From the NCBI GenBank assembly GCA_009702305.1, contig WLIH01000004.1, forward strand, positions 1 to 18,247: a stretch of 18,247 nucleotides of DNA, read 5' to 3'. The translations under genes and the position numbers were made by a program. Numbering within the stretch: position 1 is the stretch's first letter; each line of letters opens with the position of its first letter. The stretch is from Actinomycetota bacterium. GTDB taxonomy: Bacteria > Actinomycetota > Actinomycetes > Propionibacteriales > Nocardioidaceae. The notes below the pieces were generated by a model. That model ran no database searches, was not told the origin of the DNA, and saw nothing but the letters and a program-made list of their open reading frames with translations. This document shows positions 6,213 to 14,916 of this stretch, piece after piece.

Positions 6213-7565
6213 TCAGGAGTTGGTGGCGTCCCCGTCCGAGTCGAGCTTGAGCTCGACGGTCTTCTCCTGGCCGTCACGCTCGTAGGTCACCGTGACGGTG
6301 TCGCCGGGTCGGTAGGACCGCACGGTGGCGACCAGGGAGTCGGAGCCGCTGATCGCGAAGTCGTCGACGCGGGTGATGACGTCGCCCTGCTGCAACCCGG
6401 CGTCGGAGGCGGTCGAGCCGTCGTTGATGTCGCGGATCTCCGCGCCCTCCACGACCTCGGCGCCGCTCTGGCCCTGCGTGGCGGCGACGTCCTGCACCGA
6501 GATGCCCATCCGGGCGTGGGTCGGCGTCTCGCCGTTGCTCATCTGGTCCACGATCGGCATCACCTCGTCGATCGGGATGGCGAAGCCGAGGCCGATCGAG
6601 CCGCCCTGCTCGGTCTCGCCGAACGGCGACGAGCTGCCGGAGCTGGTGGTCTGGATCGAGGAGTTGATGCCGACCACGTGGCCGTACATGTCGACCAGCG
6701 GACCACCGGAGTTGCCCGGGTTGATCGCTGCGTCGGTCTGCACCGCGGGGTAGACGGTGGCATTGCCCGCGTCGTCGGAGCCGACGTCGACCGGGCGGTT
6801 CAGCGCGCTGACGATGCCGCTGGTCACCGTTGCGTCGAGGCCGAACGGCGACCCGATCGCGACGACGCCCTCGCCGACCTGCAGGTCGGACGACTTGCCG
6901 ATCGTCGCCGGCGTCAGCCCGTCGACGTCCTCGGCCTGGATCACGGCCGTGTCGGTCAGCGGGTCGGTGCCGAGGATGGTGGCGGTCGCCTTCGAGCCGT
7001 CGCTGAAGGAGACGCTGATGTCGCCGTCGTCGCCGGCGATCTCGACCACGTGGTTGTTGGTCAGGATCCGGCCGTCGGAGGACAGGATGATGCCCGAGCC
7101 GGAGCCGGCCTCGTCGGCGCCCCGGACGTCGATCTTCACGACCGACGGCAGCACCTCGGCCGCCACCTGCTCGACGCTGCCCTCGGTGCCGGGGTCGTCG
7201 GGTGTGTCGACGACCTGGGAGGCGGTCGCGGTCGAGCGGGCGCCGGTGGAGCCGGCCGCACCGTCGTCGTCGTACGCGCTCCAGGCGGCGGCGCCGCCGA
7301 CCCCGGCCGCCCCGCCGACGAGCAACGACGCTGCCACGACGGAGGCCGCGAACCCGGCTCGGCCGCGACGCGGACGCTCCGGCACCGGCAGCGGCTGCGT
7401 GAACAGGGGGCCGGGCGTCCACGTGGGGTACGCGCCGGCGGCGATCGGCGCGGTGTCGTGGATCGGCCCGGACGTCCCGGCGCCCTCCTCGGGAGAGGGG
7501 CTCACGGTGCTGTCGGTCGGTTCGTCGTGCGGGCCCGTCGGCGGGATGGGAGGAATCTCGTTCAT
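6213..7565 (-). CDS. Membrane-anchored HtrA/DegP-like serine protease with PDZ domain
   Basis: The 450-aa product is a surface protease of envelope quality control. Residues 1-70 are a Pro-rich cytoplasmic tail ending in RPRRGR; about 71-95 form one membrane helix. A trypsin-like domain follows with catalytic His172 (LTNNHVVE), Asp205 (DPLTDTAV) and Ser286 (NPGNSGGPL), so the triad is complete. The C-terminal part (about 350-440) is a PDZ domain with ARMGISV and DAGLQQGDVITRVDD, used for substrate or signal-peptide recognition. I chose ATG 7565 (MNEIPPIPPTGP) because AGGA (7577-7574 on the minus strand) lies 8 nt upstream; a longer frame from 7670 would add 35 residues without the features of a real N-terminus. 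The gene is divergent from the acyl-CoA synthetase gene. Similar actinobacterial proteases are usually controlled by envelope-stress sigma factors, but I could not identify such a promoter here. Confidence 0.94.
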   Translation of the reverse strand: MNEIPPIPPTGPHDEPTDSTVSPSPEEGAGTSGPIHDTAPIAAGAYPTWTPGPLFTQPLPVPERPRRGRAGFAASVVAASLLVGGAAGVGGAAAWSAYDDDGAAGSTGARSTATASQVVDTPDDPGTEGSVEQVAAEVLPSVVKIDVRGADEAGSGSGIILSSDGRILTNNHVVEIAGDDGDISVSFSDGSKATATILGTDPLTDTAVIQAEDVDGLTPATIGKSSDLQVGEGVVAIGSPFGLDATVTSGIVSALNRPVDVGSDDAGNATVYPAVQTDAAINPGNSGGPLVDMYGHVVGINSSIQTTSSGSSSPFGETEQGGSIGLGFAIPIDEVMPIVDQMSNGETPTHARMGISVQDVAATQGQSGAEVVEGAEIRDINDGSTASDAGLQQGDVITRVDDFAISGSDSLVATVRSYRPGDTVTVTYERDGQEKTVELKLDSDGDATNS

Positions 7566-7660
7566 GACGTCGATCCTGCTGAGCCTGCCTGTGACCAACC
7601 TGAGACCCGGCTGGGCAGTCGACAAGAAGCGCGGACCCGGGCTCCCGGATGGACGCGCTC

Positions 7661-7689
7661 TTGTGAGCAAGTGTGGCGTGCTTCACAAT
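7661..7689 (+). promoter_or_regulatory. Putative promoter and overlapping inverted repeat for the acyl-CoA synthetase gene
   Basis: TTGTGA (7661-7666) and CACAAT (7684-7689) are separated by 17 bp and match the -35 and -10 consensus at four of six positions each. The -10 box ends 8 nt before the ATG at 7698, so the mRNA would be leaderless or nearly so. TTGTGA-GCA (7661-7669) and TGC-T-TCACAA (7679-7688) also form an inverted repeat covering the promoter, a possible repressor site. Confidence 0.45.
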
Positions 7690-7697
7690 CGGGCGGC

Positions 7698-9266
7698 ATG
7701 ACCGCACCCACACCGCAGTTCGTCGACGACCGGCTCGCGCACTGGGCGGAGGTGGACCCCGAGGGCGAGTGCATGAGCTACCTCGGCCGGACCTGGAGCT
7801 GGGCGCAGTGGCACGACCGCGTACGCCGGGCGGCCGGCGGCCTGCAGCAGCTGGGGATCGGGCGTGGCGACGTCGTCGGGTTCCTCGACAAGAACCACCC
7901 GGCCTGCGTCGAGCTGAGCCTCGGCGCCGCCTCGCTCGGTGCGGCGAACGCGATCGTCAACTTCCGCCTGGCCGGCGACGAGATCGACTACGCGGTCAAC
8001 GACTCCGGTGCCAGGGTCCTGGTCGTCGGCACCGAGCTGATGCCGCAGATCGAGAAGATCCGCGACCAGCTCACCACGGTCGAGCGGATCATCGAGGTCA
8101 CCACCGACGGTGTCGACGACGAGTACGAGCAGTGGCTCGCCGCCAGCACGCCGGTCGGGCGCTCGGCCGACGTCGAGCCCGACGACGTGTGCCTGGTGCT
8201 CTACTCCTCGGGCACGACCGGCCGTCCCAAGGGCGTGATGCTCACGCACGCCAACATGGTCGCCCACACCATCAACTCCCACGACGGCTGGGTGTTCGAG
8301 CCCGGCGACAAGTCGATGGTCGCGATGCCGCTCTTCCACGTCGGTGGCTCGTCCTACGTGCTCTTCGGTCTGCACGACGGGGTCGCGAGCGTGATGACGC
8401 GCGATCCCGACGGCGGCTCGCTCGCCGGCGCGATCCTGCAGGGCGCCAACCGCACCTTCCTGGTGCCGGCCGTGCTGGCCCAGGTGCTGCAGGCCGGGCC
8501 CGACGCGGTCAAGCTCTTCGGGGCGCTCAAGACCTACACGTACGGCGCCGCGCCGATGCCGCCGCCGCTGCTGCGCGCGGCGATGGAGGCCTGGCCCGAC
8601 ACCGACTTCATGCAGGTCTACGGGCTCACCGAGGTCGCCGGCGTCGCGACCCACCTGCTGCCCGAGGAGCACCTCGACACCGCCCACCCGGAGCGGCTCG
8701 TCTCGGCCGGGCGCGCGGTGCCGGGCGTCGAGATCCGCATCGTCGACCCTGCCAGCCTGGAGGACCTCCCGATCGGCGAGCACGGCGAGATCTGGCTGCG
8801 CACCCCGCAGCTGATGAAGGGCTACCTCGGCAAGCCGGAGGCGACGGCCGAGGTGATCACCGAGGACGGCTGGTTCCGCACCGGCGACCTCGGTCGGCTC
8901 GACGACGGCGGATTCCTCTTCGTGGAGGACCGCCTCAAGGACATGATCATCAGCGGCGGGGAGAACATCTACAGCCCCGAGGTCGAGCGGGTGCTGGCCG
9001 AGCATCCCTCCGTCATGGAGGTCGCGATCATCGGCATCCCCGACGACACGTGGGGCGAGTCGGTCAAGGCCGTCGTCTCCCTGCACCCCGGCACCGAGGC
9101 GACCGAGGCCGAGTTGATCGCCTACTGCCGCGAGCACCTGGCGCACTTCAAGTGCCCCAAGTCGGTCGACGTGATCGACCTGCTCCCGCGCAACCCCACC
9201 GGCAAGATCCTCAAGCGCGACCTGCGGGCGCCGTACTGGGAAGGCCGCTCGCGCGGGGTGAACTGA
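7698..9266 (+). CDS. Acyl-CoA synthetase, AMP-binding (FadD-like)
   Basis: The 522-aa product belongs to the ANL adenylating enzymes and most resembles fatty acyl-CoA ligases: it activates a carboxylic acid with ATP to an acyl-AMP and then forms the CoA thioester. Visible motifs are the phosphate loop YSSGTTGRPKG (169-179), the adenine-binding YGLTE (308-312), TGD (395-397) in GWFRTGDLGRLDDGG, the hinge region DRLKDMIISGGENIYSPEVE (411-430) and the C-terminal catalytic Lys503 in PTGKILKRDLR. All essential residues are present. The exact acid cannot be read from sequence; medium or long-chain fatty acids or a steroid-related acid are possible in this phylum. ATG 7698 has no Shine-Dalgarno sequence but a -10-like box 8 nt upstream. 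Its stop overlaps the following Ddn-family start by one base, so the two form an operon. Confidence 0.93.
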   Translation: MTAPTPQFVDDRLAHWAEVDPEGECMSYLGRTWSWAQWHDRVRRAAGGLQQLGIGRGDVVGFLDKNHPACVELSLGAASLGAANAIVNFRLAGDEIDYAVNDSGARVLVVGTELMPQIEKIRDQLTTVERIIEVTTDGVDDEYEQWLAASTPVGRSADVEPDDVCLVLYSSGTTGRPKGVMLTHANMVAHTINSHDGWVFEPGDKSMVAMPLFHVGGSSYVLFGLHDGVASVMTRDPDGGSLAGAILQGANRTFLVPAVLAQVLQAGPDAVKLFGALKTYTYGAAPMPPPLLRAAMEAWPDTDFMQVYGLTEVAGVATHLLPEEHLDTAHPERLVSAGRAVPGVEIRIVDPASLEDLPIGEHGEIWLRTPQLMKGYLGKPEATAEVITEDGWFRTGDLGRLDDGGFLFVEDRLKDMIISGGENIYSPEVERVLAEHPSVMEVAIIGIPDDTWGESVKAVVSLHPGTEATEAELIAYCREHLAHFKCPKSVDVIDLLPRNPTGKILKRDLRAPYWEGRSRGVN

Positions 9267-9673
9267 TGAACGACTTCAACGCCCAGGTCATCGCCGAGTT
9301 CCGTGCCAACCACGGCCGCGTCGGCGGCAACTTCGAGGGTGCGCCGCTGCTGATCCTGCACACCACCGGGGCGAAGAGCGGGCAGCAGCGCGAGCACCCG
9401 GTGATGTACCTGCCCGACGGCGAGCGCTACCTGGTCTTCGCCTCCAAGGCCGGGGCGCCCGACAACCCGGCGTGGTACCACAACCTGCTCGCCCACCCCG
9501 AGGCCACGATCGAGGTCGGCGACGACTCCGTGCGGGTCGCCGCCACCGAGGTGACCGGCGCCGAGCGCGACGAGAAGTACGCCGAGCAGGCGCGCCTCTA
9601 CCCCGGCTTCGCCGACTACGCCGCCAAGACCGACCGGGTCATCCCGGTCGTCGCGCTCACGCCCCTCGCCTGA
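9266..9673 (+). CDS. Nitroreductase family deazaflavin-dependent (Ddn/F420) protein
   Basis: The 135-aa product is a small split-barrel protein of the Ddn family, which uses reduced coenzyme F420 to reduce quinones, nitro compounds or enones. Family hallmarks are LILHTTGAKSGQQREHPVMY (29-48) and the segment PDNPAWYHNLLAHPEATIEV (65-84). The predicted cofactor-binding side is complete, but the N-terminal membrane-associated part typical of mycobacterial Ddn is short, so a soluble enzyme is likely. ATG 9266 shares its A with the stop codon (TGA) of the acyl-CoA synthetase gene, which indicates tight translational coupling. The pairing suggests that both act on the same lipid or aromatic acid pathway, but that is inference. 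The gene ends 38 bp before palindromic repeat copy 2. Confidence 0.9.
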   Translation: MNDFNAQVIAEFRANHGRVGGNFEGAPLLILHTTGAKSGQQREHPVMYLPDGERYLVFASKAGAPDNPAWYHNLLAHPEATIEVGDDSVRVAATEVTGAERDEKYAEQARLYPGFADYAAKTDRVIPVVALTPLA

Positions 9674-9711
9674 CCGGAGCAAACCGGCGAGCTTCGGTGG
9701 GGTCCCAGCCG

Positions 9712-9803
9712 GGTCTCGATGCGGCTCGCTGGCCTACTCGACCAGCGAAGGGACCTCGTTGGTCGAGTGCCGCCGAGCGCCAGCGAGGTGGTGTATCGAG
9801 ACC
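9712..9803. repeat. Palindromic intergenic repeat, copy 2 (complete)
   Basis: This 92-bp element starts GGTCTCGAT (9712-9720) and ends GTATCGAGACC (9793-9803). The central pair ACTCGACCAGCGA (9736-9748) and TCGTTGGTCGAGT (9756-9768) is inverted with one mismatch that can pair as G-U in RNA. The right half (AGCGAGGTGGTGTATCGAGACC region) closely follows that of copy 1. It lies between the Ddn-family gene and citrate synthase, two genes that converge. Confidence 0.88.
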
Positions 9804-9841
9804 TCCGCAGCGAGGGCTGGGCCCCCGCCCCGGGGTCGCTG

Positions 9842-9907
9842 GGTCTCGATACGCTCGCAGAGCTCGCTACTCGACCACCGAGATGCGGCCATCGTCGGTC
9901 GAGTGCC
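9842..9907. repeat. Palindromic intergenic repeat, copy 3 (right end missing)
   Basis: GGTCTCGATACG (9842-9853) is followed by ACTCGACCACCGA (9869-9881) and its imperfect partner TCGTCGGTCGAGT (9892-9904). The expected right terminus GTATCGAGACC is absent; sequence identity stops shortly before the citrate synthase stop codon at 9923. It is therefore a truncated copy in the same orientation as copies 1 and 2. Confidence 0.82.
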
Positions 9908-9922
9908 GCTTCGGGGCCGAGG

Positions 9923-11212
<1,290 letters not shown>

Positions 11213-11219
11213 GGGGTCC

Positions 11220-11225
11220 AACCTA
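11220..11225 (-). promoter_or_regulatory. Putative -10 box for a leaderless citrate synthase transcript
   Basis: TAGGTT on the minus strand fits TAnnnT and ends 7 nt before the GTG start at 11212, so transcription could begin at the start codon itself. The -35 region shows no clear TTGACA. Confidence 0.42.
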
Positions 11226-11302
11226 GTGCGCGGGTGGAGGCGGCGAAACGCCGGGCAGGTTACCGACCAGTATCCGAACGGCGGGGGTCCGGGCCGCCCG
11301 TT

Positions 11303-11332
11303 TTGACCCCTGCGCTCCGCCGCACGTACTCT
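11303..11332 (+). promoter_or_regulatory. Putative housekeeping promoter of the rplM-rpsI operon
   Basis: TTGACC (11303-11308) matches the -35 consensus at five of six positions. TACTCT (11327-11332) fits the actinobacterial TAnnnT -10 pattern with an 18-bp spacer. Transcription would start near 11340, leaving a leader of about 157 nt before rplM. This is the best promoter in the window. Confidence 0.6.
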
Positions 11333-11339
11333 TGCCTGT

Positions 11340-11496
11340 CGCGACTCCTGCCGCGTCCCGTCCGACACGACGACGGGGTGCAGTCCCGGACACCACCTCA
11401 CGGTGGCGAGCCGGGCCGTGTTCGTCAGAAGCCGCAGCACCACCACCCGGTGCGGCACACCTGCCGGGTCCCACGAACGAGGAAAGTAGAACAGCC
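11340..11496 (+). promoter_or_regulatory. Structured 5' leader of rplM
   Basis: The leader holds a chain of hairpins: CCCGTC/GACGGG (11357-11362, 11372-11377), CCACC/GGTGG (11393-11397, 11402-11406) and ACCCGG/CCGGGT (11445-11450, 11464-11469), the last ending about 10 nt before the GAGGA ribosome-binding site (11479-11483). Long folded leaders are commonly sites where ribosomal proteins control their own synthesis. Whether this one binds L13 or S9 is inference. Confidence 0.4.
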
Positions 11497-11940
11497 GTGT
11501 CCACGTACAGCCCCAAGCCCGGTGACATCCAGCGCGCCTGGCACGTCATCGACGCGACCGACATCGTCCTGGGTCGTCTCGCCGTCCAGTCCGCGAACCT
11601 GCTCCGCGGCAAGCACAAGGCGATCTTCGCCCCGCACATGGACACCGGCGACTTCGTCATCGTCATCAACGCCGAGAAGGTCGCCCTCTCCGGCTCGAAG
11701 AAGACGACCAAGATGGTCTACCGCCACTCCGGCTACCCGGGCGGCCTCTCGGCCACGCCCATCGGCGAGCTCCTCGACAAGGACGCGCGCAAGGCGATCG
11801 AGAACGCCGTGTGGGGCATGCTGCCCAAGAACAAGCTCGGCCGTCAGATGCTGAAGAAGCTCAAGGTCTACTCCGGCCCGACGCACCCGCACACGGCCCA
11901 GCAGGCCACGCCCTTCGAGATCACGCAGATCTCCCAGTAA
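11497..11940 (+). CDS. rplM: 50S ribosomal protein L13
   Basis: The 147-aa product is a component of the large ribosomal subunit that binds 23S rRNA early in assembly. Recognisable segments are [15 protein letters not shown] (15-29), [20 protein letters not shown] (36-55), and the family signature around [20 protein letters not shown] (104-123) followed by VYSGPTHPH. Length is normal. I chose GTG 11497 ([10 protein letters not shown]) because GAGGAA (11479-11484) lies upstream and actinobacterial L13 proteins start like this; a longer in-frame start at 11332 would run through the leader hairpins. The rpsI gene follows after 33 bp, the standard L13-S9 operon. Confidence 0.98.
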   Translation: MSTYSPKPGDIQRAWHVIDATDIVLGRLAVQSANLLRGKHKAIFAPHMDTGDFVIVINAEKVALSGSKKTTKMVYRHSGYPGGLSATPIGELLDKDARKAIENAVWGMLPKNKLGRQMLKKLKVYSGPTHPHTAQQATPFEITQISQ

Positions 11941-11973
11941 TCAACGACTTTCTTAGGCTGAGTGAGGAACACC

Positions 11974-12492
11974 GTGGCTGACACCACCGACACTGAGATC
12001 AACTCGGGCGAGGTCGAGGAGACCTTCGAGACCAACGAGCAGGGCATCGCCTACAGCTCCGAGAGCGCTCCGTCCGCCGACGCCCCCGAGCGTCCCGCGA
12101 CCATCGCGCCCGCCGCGGCCACCGGCCGCCGCAAGGAGGCGGTCGCCCGCGTGCGCATCGTCCCCGGCACCGGCGAGTGGACCGTCAACGGTCGCACGCT
12201 CGACTCGTACTTCCCGAACAAGCTGCACCAGCAGGTCGTGAACGAGCCGTTCGCGAACCTCCAGCTGGAGGGCCGCTTCGACGTCATCGCCCGCATCCAC
12301 GGCGGTGGCATCACCGGTCAGGCCGGCGCCCTGCGCCTCGGCGTGGCCCGCTGCCTCAACGCCATCGACGTCGAGGCCAACCGTCCCTCGCTCAAGAAGG
12401 CCGGGCTGCTCACGCGTGACGCCCGCGTCATCGAGCGCAAGAAGGCCGGTCTCAAGAAGGCCCGCAAGGCGCCCCAGTTCAGCAAGCGCTGA
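11974..12492 (+). CDS. rpsI: 30S ribosomal protein S9
   Basis: The 172-aa product is a small-subunit protein whose C-terminal tail reaches the P-site tRNA. The core starts at [14 protein letters not shown] (49-62), contains [18 protein letters not shown] (110-127) and ends in the basic tail [17 protein letters not shown]. The first ~40 residues are an acidic, low-complexity extension ([18 protein letters not shown]), common in actinobacterial S9 and absent from E. coli. GTG 11974 is supported by GAGGA (11964-11968) 5 nt upstream; the GTG at 11962 overlaps that site and is unlikely. It is co-transcribed with rplM, and glmM starts 19 bp after its stop. Confidence 0.97.
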   Translation: MADTTDTEINSGEVEETFETNEQGIAYSSESAPSADAPERPATIAPAAATGRRKEAVARVRIVPGTGEWTVNGRTLDSYFPNKLHQQVVNEPFANLQLEGRFDVIARIHGGGITGQAGALRLGVARCLNAIDVEANRPSLKKAGLLTRDARVIERKKAGLKKARKAPQFSKR

Positions 12493-12511
12493 TCGAGTCG
12501 TTCACCACTCG

Positions 12512-13837
12512 GTGACTCGCCTCTTCGGCACGGACGGGGTCCGGGGACAGGCCAACGGTCAGCTGACCGCGGGCCTGGCCCTGGACCTTTCCGTTGCCGC
12601 CGCCCGTGTCCTGGTCTCCCAGGGCGGGTACGACGGCGCCCGGCCGCTCGCCGTGGTCGGCCGAGACACCCGGATCTCCGGGCAGTTCCTCGAGCACGCG
12701 GTGGTCGCGGGCCTGGCCTCGGCCGGGATGGACGTCATCCGGCTGCGGGTCGTGCCGACCCCCGGGGTCGCGTACCTCACCGACGTGCTCGGCGCCGACC
12801 TCGGCGTCGTGATCAGCGCCTCGCACAACCCCATGCCCGACAACGGCATCAAGTTCCTCGGCCGCGGGGGCGTCAAGCTCGACGACGCCCTCGAGCTGGC
12901 CATCGAGGAGCGCATCGGTCAGGAGTGGGAGCGACCCGTCGGCGGCGACGTCGGCCGCGTCACGCCGTACGCCACGCCGGTCGAGGAGTACGTCGGCCAC
13001 CTGCGCCGGACCACCGGCTCCCTGGCCGGCCTGACCGTCGTGCTCGACTGCGCCCACGGCGCCGCGTCGGAGGCGGGGCCGCTCGCGTTGCGCGCTGCCG
13101 GTGCGACCGTGATCGCGATCAACGCCTCACCCGACGGCCTCAACATCAACGACGGCTGCGGCTCCACCCACCTCGACCCGCTGCGCCGCGCGGTGCTCGA
13201 GCACGGCGCCGACGCCGGCTTCGCCCTCGACGGCGACGCCGATCGCTGTCTCGCGGTCGTCGACGGCGACCAGATCCTCGCGGTGCTCGCCCTCGCGCTG
13301 CGCGACGCCGGCCGTCTCGTCGACGACACCGTCGTATCGACGGTGATGAGCAACCTCGGCTTCACGAAGGCCATGCGCGCCGCCGGCATCACGGTGCGGC
13401 AGACGGCGGTGGGCGACCGTTACGTGCTCGAGGAGATGCACGCCGGCGGTTACACGCTCGGCGGCGAGCAGTCGGGCCACGTGATCATGAGCGAATACGC
13501 CACGACCGGTGACGGCATCCTCACCGCCCTGCAGGTGCTCCAGCGGATGGCCTCCACGGGGTCGCGGCTCGCCGATCTCGCCGGAGTCGTGACGCGCCTG
13601 CCGCAAGTGCTGGTCAACGTGCCCGACGTCGATCGCGCCCGCACCGACGACGTCGAGCTGCTCGCCGCCGTCGCCGAGGAGGAGGCACTGCTCGGCGACT
13701 CCGGCCGGGTGCTGCTGCGTCCGTCCGGCACTGAGCCGCTGGTGCGCGTGATGGTCGAGGCGCCCACCCTGGCCGGCGCCCAGGCCGCTGCCGACCGGCT
13801 CGCGACGGTGGTCAAGGCCCGCCTCGCACTCGGCTGA
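12512..13837 (+). CDS. glmM: Phosphoglucosamine mutase
   Basis: The 441-aa enzyme converts glucosamine-6-phosphate to glucosamine-1-phosphate for UDP-GlcNAc and peptidoglycan. Motifs in order: [10 protein letters not shown] at the N-terminus (3-12), the catalytic phosphoserine Ser104 in ISASHNP (101-107), the metal loop DGDADR (240-245), the sugar-binding GGEQSGH (317-323) and the phosphate-binding RPSGTEP (403-409). All are intact and the length is typical. GTG 12512 is the only usable start before [10 protein letters not shown]; no Shine-Dalgarno sequence is seen, and the GTG lies in a small hairpin TCACC/GGTGA (12502-12506, 12511-12515). With 19 bp to rpsI, it is probably read from the rplM promoter, tying cell-wall precursor supply to ribosome synthesis. 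GlmS, the enzyme that makes its substrate, is encoded 2.1 kb downstream. Confidence 0.97.
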   Translation: MTRLFGTDGVRGQANGQLTAGLALDLSVAAARVLVSQGGYDGARPLAVVGRDTRISGQFLEHAVVAGLASAGMDVIRLRVVPTPGVAYLTDVLGADLGVVISASHNPMPDNGIKFLGRGGVKLDDALELAIEERIGQEWERPVGGDVGRVTPYATPVEEYVGHLRRTTGSLAGLTVVLDCAHGAASEAGPLALRAAGATVIAINASPDGLNINDGCGSTHLDPLRRAVLEHGADAGFALDGDADRCLAVVDGDQILAVLALALRDAGRLVDDTVVSTVMSNLGFTKAMRAAGITVRQTAVGDRYVLEEMHAGGYTLGGEQSGHVIMSEYATTGDGILTALQVLQRMASTGSRLADLAGVVTRLPQVLVNVPDVDRARTDDVELLAAVAEEEALLGDSGRVLLRPSGTEPLVRVMVEAPTLAGAQAAADRLATVVKARLALG

Positions 13838-13859
13838 CCGAGCACAATTCGGCGGCGGT

Positions 13860-13881
13860 CGGGCGGTCCCGCCCGTAGGGT
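13860..13881 (+). promoter_or_regulatory. Small hairpin plus putative -10 box before the second GNAT gene
   Basis: CGGGCG (13860-13865) and CGCCCG (13870-13875) form a 6-bp stem with a 4-nt loop, directly followed by TAGGGT (13876-13881). TAGGGT fits TAnnnT and ends 8 nt before the ATG at 13890, suggesting a leaderless mRNA. The hairpin could end transcripts from glmM or be a control site; no T-run is present. Confidence 0.38.
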
Positions 13882-13889
13882 CGCTCGCC

Positions 13890-14894
13890 ATGGACGGCGT
13901 GCGCATCGAGACGGTCGACCCCACCGACGAGGCCGCCCTGCGGTCCTGGTGGGAGGTCACCCGCGCGGCGGCCGACGAACGCCCCTACGACCTCTCGCCG
14001 GCCTGGGAGACGGCGCGGCGCTACTACCCGCTGCGCGACCCGGCCCGCGAGGTCACCCTCCTCGGGGCGCGGATCGGCGACGGCCCGCTGGTCGGCGCGG
14101 CCTGGGTGGCACGACCCGTCGGGGAGAACGAGCACCTGCTGATGCTCGACCTGCAGGTGCACCCGGCGGCCCGTCGACGCGGCGTCGGTGGGGCCCTGGT
14201 CGCCGCCAGCGAGGAGATCGCGCGCGCCGACGCCCGGACCACGATCATCGTCGAGGTGCTCGCACCGCCCGCCACGCAGGCGCCCGGTGAGTCGTTCGCG
14301 CGTTCGCAGGGGTATGCCGAGGCCAGCTCGGAGGACATCAAGATCTGCGACCTCGCGACGACCGCCGACCGGCTGCCGGGCCTGGCCGCGCACGCCGCCG
14401 AGCGGCTCTCGCCGTACACCCTGCTCTGGTGGAGCGACCCGACTCCGGAGGAGCACCTCGAGGGACTCTGCGCGCTCTACAGCCGCTTCCACTCCGAGAT
14501 CCCGCTGGGCGACCTCGACCTGCGCGCCCAGGCCTGGACCCCGCAACGGCTCCGGGGTGCCGAGGAGCGCCGGGTCGCCGCGGGACGCGCCCACCTGCTG
14601 GTGGCCGGGGTCGCACCCGACGGGCGGCTGGTCGGCTACAGCGATCTCAACGTCGCCGACGCCTCGCCCCACCGGGCCTCGATCGAGAGCACCCTCGTGC
14701 TGCCCGAGCACCGCGGCCACCGTCTGGGCCTGGCGATGAAGGCGCTGCTGCACCAGCAGACCAGGGCACTGTTCCCGGCCGTGGAGTTCATCGTGACCGG
14801 CAACGCCGGCGTCAACACCTGGATGAACGCCGTCAACGAGCAGCTCGGCTACGGGATCGTGGAGCGCTGCCTCGACATGCAGAAGGTGCTCTGA
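13890..14894 (+). CDS. Double-domain GNAT acetyltransferase (copy B)
   Basis: The 334-aa product has two GNAT domains with acetyl-CoA loops RRRGVGG (95-101) and HRGHRLG (274-280). It ends with NAGVNTWMNAVNEQLG (305-320), which aligns directly with NAEVNSHMIGVNEEIG of copy A, so the two genes are paralogues of the same architecture. The N-terminal domains have diverged more (WVDVLPERRRRG in A against DLQVHPAARRRG in B). The function is acyl transfer from CoA to an unknown amine. The ATG at 13890 is supported by family alignment of the first strand (VRIETVDPTDEAAL) and a TAGGGT box upstream. It sits between glmM and the convergent coaA, interrupting an otherwise conserved core gene order, with 22 bp to the coaA stop. 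Confidence 0.9.
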   Translation: MDGVRIETVDPTDEAALRSWWEVTRAAADERPYDLSPAWETARRYYPLRDPAREVTLLGARIGDGPLVGAAWVARPVGENEHLLMLDLQVHPAARRRGVGGALVAASEEIARADARTTIIVEVLAPPATQAPGESFARSQGYAEASSEDIKICDLATTADRLPGLAAHAAERLSPYTLLWWSDPTPEEHLEGLCALYSRFHSEIPLGDLDLRAQAWTPQRLRGAEERRVAAGRAHLLVAGVAPDGRLVGYSDLNVADASPHRASIESTLVLPEHRGHRLGLAMKALLHQQTRALFPAVEFIVTGNAGVNTWMNAVNEQLGYGIVERCLDMQKVL

Positions 14895-14916
14895 TCCGTC
14901 ACGTCCACCGGCGGCC

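Noticed and set aside
6516..7697. Plus-strand open frame joined in phase to the acyl-CoA synthetase
   Set aside because: It lies opposite the intact HtrA-like protease. The synthetase family similarity begins just after ATG 7698, and a promoter-like sequence precedes it.
9712..9907. CRISPR array
   Set aside because: Only two units stand close together, they are themselves long palindromes, they differ from each other, and no Cas gene is near.
12494..12519. Regulatory hairpin over the glmM start codon
   Set aside because: TCACC/GGTGA and flanking CGAG/CTCG can pair, but the stem is short and includes a large internal bulge. It is noted in the gene entry and not claimed as a control element.
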